Origin: Clostridia bacterium | Lineage (GTDB): Bacteria > Bacillota > Clostridia > HGM11514 | NCBI GenBank assembly: GCA_900757255.1 | Contig: CAAENE010000028.1 | Coordinates: 1 to 9,240 of the forward strand | Reading direction: 5' to 3' | DNA: 9,240 bases | Shown here: positions 6,980 through 9,240 of the stretch, one piece after another | How positions within the stretch are numbered: position 1 is the stretch's first letter | Layout: each line of letters begins with the position of its first letter | Notes under the pieces: model-generated | Seen by the model: the letters and a program-made list of their open reading frames with translations, nothing else | Databases searched by the model: none | What the model was told of the DNA's origin: nothing | Made by a program: the position numbers and the translations under genes

Positions 6980-8860
6980 TCATTTTTCCTTATTCTCCGC
7001 CGCCTGCAGATAAATCATCAAGACGGCAATATCCGCCGGGGAAACGCCTGAAATACGGGACGCCTGTCCCAGATTTTCCGGTTTCCTTTCCTGCAGTTTC
7101 TGCCTGGCTTCCATCCGCAGACCCTTAATCGACTGATAATCTATTGTTTTTGGCAAAAGCCTGCCCTCTAACTTTTTAAACTGATTGATCTGGGCAATCT
7201 GACGGTCGATATAACCCTGGTATTTTATTTTAATTTCAACGCTTTCCGATACTTCCCTGGATAATTTTGGTCTATCCGTATCAAAAGGTTCAATCTCCCG
7301 ATAGCTCACCGGCGGCCGTTTTACCAAATCACTCAGGCGGATTCCTGTTTTGAGTGCCGGATACCCCTTATCCTGTAAAAATCCGTTTATTTCCGCGTTT
7401 GGCGGAACCACCACCGTTTGCAGGCGGTTGATTTCCTTTTCAATCATTTCCTGCTTGTGCAAAAATTTTTCATACCGTTCCTTGCTGATCAGTCCTATTT
7501 GGTATCCGATCGGAGTCAGCCTTTCATCGGCATTATCCTGCCGCAAAAGAAGCCGGTATTCGCTCCGCGCAGTCATCATACGGTACGGCTCCTGCGTTCC
7601 CTTAGTCACCAAATCATCAATCAGGGTTCCGATATAAGAAGTAGAGCGGTCTAAGCTAAGCGGCTCCCGTCCCTGTATTTTCAGGGCAGCATTGATGCCC
7701 GCTACCAGCCCCTGTGCACCCGCTTCCTCATAACCGGAAGAGCCGTTAAACTGTCCGGCGCCATAAAGGCCCGAGACCGTTTTAACTTCCAATGTCGGCC
7801 GCAGCTGAGTAGGGTCGATACAATCATATTCTATCGCATAAGCACACCGCATAATTTTTGCCTGTTCCAGCCCTTTGATGGAATGAATCATCTCAATCTG
7901 TACATCCTCGGGCAGACTGGACGACATTCCCTGCAAATACACCTCCCGGGTCATCAATCCCATCGGTTCCACAAACACCTGATGGCGCTCCTTATCGGCA
8001 AAGCGAACCACCTTATCCTCTATGGAGGGACAGTATCTCGGTCCAATCCCCTCTATCATACCCGAATACAGAGGCGAACGGTGAATATTATCCCGAATAA
8101 TCTGATGCGTCTTTTCATTGGTATATGTTAAATGGCATTTCACTTTATTTTCGCCCGGCTGCTCTGTTTCAAAGGAAAAGGGCGTGATTTCCTCGTCTCC
8201 TAACTGCTCCTGCATTACAGAATAGTCGATGCTGTCTGCATGCAGGCGGGCCGGTGTACCCGTTTTAAACCGCATCAGCCGGATTCCTTGCTCGAGCAGA
8301 GACCGGCTCATGCGGGTCGCGGCGAACATGCCGTCCGGACCTCCGTCATAAGACAAATCTCCTATGATAATCCGTCCTTTTAAATATGTTCCGGTCGCAA
8401 TGATGACCGCTCCGGTCCTGTATACCGCACCGGTATGCGTCCTGACGCCGCTGACTGCCTTTTCGTCAAACAGTACCTCTGTAATCTCGGCCTGCTTGAG
8501 GTCAAGATTTGGGGTCAACTCCAGCCGCCGCTTCATTTCCTCCTGATACCTGCGCCGGTCAATCTGTGCGCGCAGGGAATGCACTGCCGGCCCTTTAGAT
8601 CGGTTCAGCATACGGGACTGGATAAAAGTCGCGTCCGCCGCCTTACCCATCTCCCCGCCCAGTGCGTCGATTTCACGCACCAGATGTCCTTTGGCCGTAC
8701 CCCCGATGTTCGGGTTACAGGGCATATTTGCCACCGCGTCTAAATTTATCGTAAACAGTATAACCGAGCAGCCCAGACGTGCCGCCGCCAGTGCCGCTTC
8801 GCAGCCGGCATGTCCCGCGCCAATTACTGCCACATCGTAATTTCCAGCTTCAAACTCCAT
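6980..8860 (-). CDS. mnmG: tRNA uridine-5-carboxymethylaminomethyl modification enzyme MnmG (GidA)
   Basis: FAD-dependent enzyme that, with MnmE, installs the (carboxymethyl)aminomethyl group at C5 of the wobble uridine (U34) of certain tRNAs in the cytoplasm. With the chosen start it has 626 residues, matching the family (~625-630). Features: FAD-binding G-x-G-x-x-G at 14-19 (VIGAGHAGCEAA), catalytic-type C48 in MPCNPNIGG, GTYLKG, RFKTGTPARL, second catalytic-type C277 in RYCPSIEDK, the second FAD motif at about 364-393 (GLYGAGQFNGSSGYEEAGAQ), and TARSEYRLLLRQDNAD. The C-terminal MnmE/tRNA-interacting domain ends with QASRISGVSPADI. The start is the ATG at 8860, preceded by GGAGG with 8 bases between; the longer frame from the TTG at 8875 would begin beside that ribosome site and is rejected. 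A sigma-A promoter lies just upstream. mnmG is often near mnmE and rsmG; here addA follows it and neither appears within the window. Confidence 0.98.
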   Translation of the reverse strand: MEFEAGNYDVAVIGAGHAGCEAALAAARLGCSVILFTINLDAVANMPCNPNIGGTAKGHLVREIDALGGEMGKAADATFIQSRMLNRSKGPAVHSLRAQIDRRRYQEEMKRRLELTPNLDLKQAEITEVLFDEKAVSGVRTHTGAVYRTGAVIIATGTYLKGRIIIGDLSYDGGPDGMFAATRMSRSLLEQGIRLMRFKTGTPARLHADSIDYSVMQEQLGDEEITPFSFETEQPGENKVKCHLTYTNEKTHQIIRDNIHRSPLYSGMIEGIGPRYCPSIEDKVVRFADKERHQVFVEPMGLMTREVYLQGMSSSLPEDVQIEMIHSIKGLEQAKIMRCAYAIEYDCIDPTQLRPTLEVKTVSGLYGAGQFNGSSGYEEAGAQGLVAGINAALKIQGREPLSLDRSTSYIGTLIDDLVTKGTQEPYRMMTARSEYRLLLRQDNADERLTPIGYQIGLISKERYEKFLHKQEMIEKEINRLQTVVVPPNAEINGFLQDKGYPALKTGIRLSDLVKRPPVSYREIEPFDTDRPKLSREVSESVEIKIKYQGYIDRQIAQINQFKKLEGRLLPKTIDYQSIKGLRMEARQKLQERKPENLGQASRISGVSPADIAVLMIYLQAAENKEK

Positions 8861-8868
8861 GAAACCTG

Positions 8869-8873
8869 CCTCC
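8869..8873 (-). promoter_or_regulatory. Shine-Dalgarno site of mnmG
   Basis: GGAGG on the minus strand lies 8 bases before the ATG at 8860. The alternative in-frame TTG at 8875 shares the first base of this stretch, so it cannot use the site. This fixes the mnmG start. Confidence 0.85.
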
Positions 8874-8899
8874 AAATCCGTCTTTTCATCTAATAGTTT

Positions 8900-8928
8900 A
8901 TTTTACATGAATCTTAGCATAAAGTCAA
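8900..8928 (-). promoter_or_regulatory. mnmG: Sigma-A-type promoter of mnmG-addA
   Basis: On the minus strand a -35 TTGACT (8923-8928, 5 of 6) is followed after 17 bases by a -10 TAAAAT (8900-8905, 5 of 6). The predicted start lies about 30 bases before the mnmG ATG, leaving a short leader with little room for a riboswitch. As no terminator or promoter is seen between mnmG and addA, this should drive both. Confidence 0.78.
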
Positions 8929-9035
8929 CGCATCGAACTTTCTATCTTAATTATCCAAACCTTTATTATAAACTTTCTAAAATTCCTGTTATTTCCACAA
9001 AACCGCATAATTCCGTTGACGTACAGGCTTTATCG
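8929..9035. other. AT-rich intergenic spacer upstream of mnmG
   Basis: No gene or RNA gene is visible here. It is markedly AT-rich, with one near-match to a DnaA box on the plus strand (TTATCCAAA at 8951-8959), which alone does not support an origin. A 9-base word, AACCGCATA, at 9001-9009 recurs inside the neighbouring repeat (9045-9053) and may be a decayed remnant or chance. Together with the leader and repeat array it makes up a ~380-base stretch without a coding gene. Confidence 0.5.
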
Positions 9036-9044
9036 TGATAAAAT
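9016..9044 (+). promoter_or_regulatory. Possible rightward promoter entering the repeat array
   Basis: TTGACG (9016-9021, 5 of 6) is followed after 17 bases by TAAAAT (9039-9044, 5 of 6), preceded by TG plus one base, that is an extended -10. The -35 is in unique DNA while the -10 lies in the first repeat copy; the second copy has no matching -35 at the same offset. The start would fall about 9050, inside the first inverted repeat. The sequence match is good, but no rightward gene is seen in the remaining 190 bases. Confidence 0.4.
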
Positions 9045-9066
9045 AACCGCATAGCGGTTATTTTAT
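9038..9066. repeat. Inverted repeat 1 of the 126-bp unit
   Basis: A perfect 13-bp inverted repeat with the triloop ATA; the arms are ATAAAATAACCGC and GCGGTTATTTTAT. The second copy is at 9164-9192. The GC-rich tip with A- and T-rich base resembles a bidirectional terminator stem, but no separate U-run follows, so a terminator role is only possible. Confidence 0.85.
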
Positions 9067-9076
9067 GTTAATTTAT

Positions 9077-9122
9077 GGCCGCGCGAACATTTCCGCCCTC
9101 CGGCCGGAAAACGCGCATGGCC
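9077..9122. repeat. Inverted repeat 2 of the 126-bp unit (GC-rich)
   Basis: A nested imperfect stem: GGCC (9077-9080) with GGCC (9119-9122), GCGCG (9081-9085) with CGCGC (9112-9116), and TTTCCG (9090-9095) with CGGAAA (9105-9110) around a 9-base loop. Small internal loops separate the blocks. The second copy is cut by the window edge. Confidence 0.7.
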
Positions 9123-9123
9123 A

Positions 9124-9170
9124 ATTTTATCATTTACGCCGTCGCGCTTCGCTTACGGCTATGATAAAAT
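9124..9170. repeat. Inverted repeat 3 spanning the unit junction
   Basis: ATTTTATCAT (9124-9133) and ATGATAAAAT (9161-9170) are a perfect 10-bp inverted pair. They enclose a second stem, GCCGT (9138-9142) with ACGGC (9155-9159), and within that GCG with CGC around CTT. The right arm belongs to copy 2 and is also the left arm of its inverted repeat 1, so the two structures compete. Confidence 0.8.
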
Positions 9171-9240
9171 AACCGCATAGCGGTTATTTTATGTTAATTT
9201 ATGGCCGCGCGAACATTTCCGCCCTCCGGCCGGAAAACGC

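Larger units (their letters stand above)
9036..9240. repeat. Tandem 126-bp hairpin-rich repeat, two copies (second cut by edge)
   Basis: Copy 1 is 9036-9161 and copy 2 begins at 9162 and is cut at 9240. All 79 bases of copy 2 that can be compared are identical to copy 1. The left boundary is sharp: base 9035 differs from 9161. Each unit alternates AT-rich and very GC-rich blocks and contains three inverted repeats. Although 126 is a multiple of three, stops occur in all six frames, so it is not a repeated coding domain. It is not CRISPR-like: there are no unique spacers and the unit is too long. I do not recognise the family; an intergenic palindromic or REP/MITE-like element, possibly in a longer array, is the best description. 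Confidence 0.9.

Noticed and set aside
8951..8959. Near-match to a DnaA box (TTATCCAAA) close to mnmG, suggesting oriC
   Set aside because: It is a single one-mismatch 9-mer in AT-rich DNA, with no cluster of boxes and no dnaA, dnaN, rsmG or mnmE nearby in the window.
9036..9240. CRISPR array or repeated coding domain in the tandem repeat
   Set aside because: The whole 126-bp unit is repeated without variable spacers, and stops occur in all six frames of the unit.

Overview
The window looks like chromosomal housekeeping DNA from a Gram-positive Firmicute, most likely a member of the Clostridia. The reasons are the AddA-type helicase-nuclease (the Gram-positive counterpart of RecBCD), the strong purine-rich Shine-Dalgarno sequences, the sigma-A-like promoters, the oligo-U hairpin terminator and the moderate GC content. 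This assignment rests on gene families and signals only; no database was consulted.

Layout. The left third reads rightward: the 3' part of a chorismate synthase gene (cut by the window edge), then an ECF sigma factor, then a membrane-anchored zinc-finger anti-sigma factor. These end at a compact bidirectional terminator (2554-2584). The rest reads leftward and converges on that terminator. From right to left it holds mnmG (tRNA wobble-uridine modification), addA (double-strand-break end processing) one base downstream of it, and a xylose-isomerase-like TIM-barrel gene with its own near-consensus promoter. The last ~380 bases hold the mnmG promoter, an AT-rich spacer, and the start of a tandem array of a 126-bp, hairpin-rich, non-coding repeat that runs off the right edge.

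How the genes work together. The sigma and anti-sigma genes form a standard ECF module: the cytoplasmic zinc finger should hold the sigma factor, and a Pro/Thr-rich stalk carries an unrecognised C-terminal domain outside the membrane. mnmG and addA are transcriptionally and probably translationally coupled (TGA, one base, ATG), although tRNA modification and DNA repair are unrelated functions. The usual partner gene addB is not in the window.

Start sites. For three genes the longest open frame begins at a TTG or GTG inside or directly against the Shine-Dalgarno sequence. I chose the next ATG in each case (sigma factor 977, TIM-barrel gene 3385, mnmG 8860).

Most unusual material. The right-hand repeat array stands out: two copies are identical over all visible bases, each has three inverted repeats, and one segment can pair in two mutually exclusive ways. 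The duplicated motif in the outer domain of the anti-sigma factor is the other point of interest. I did not find a clearly new multi-gene system.
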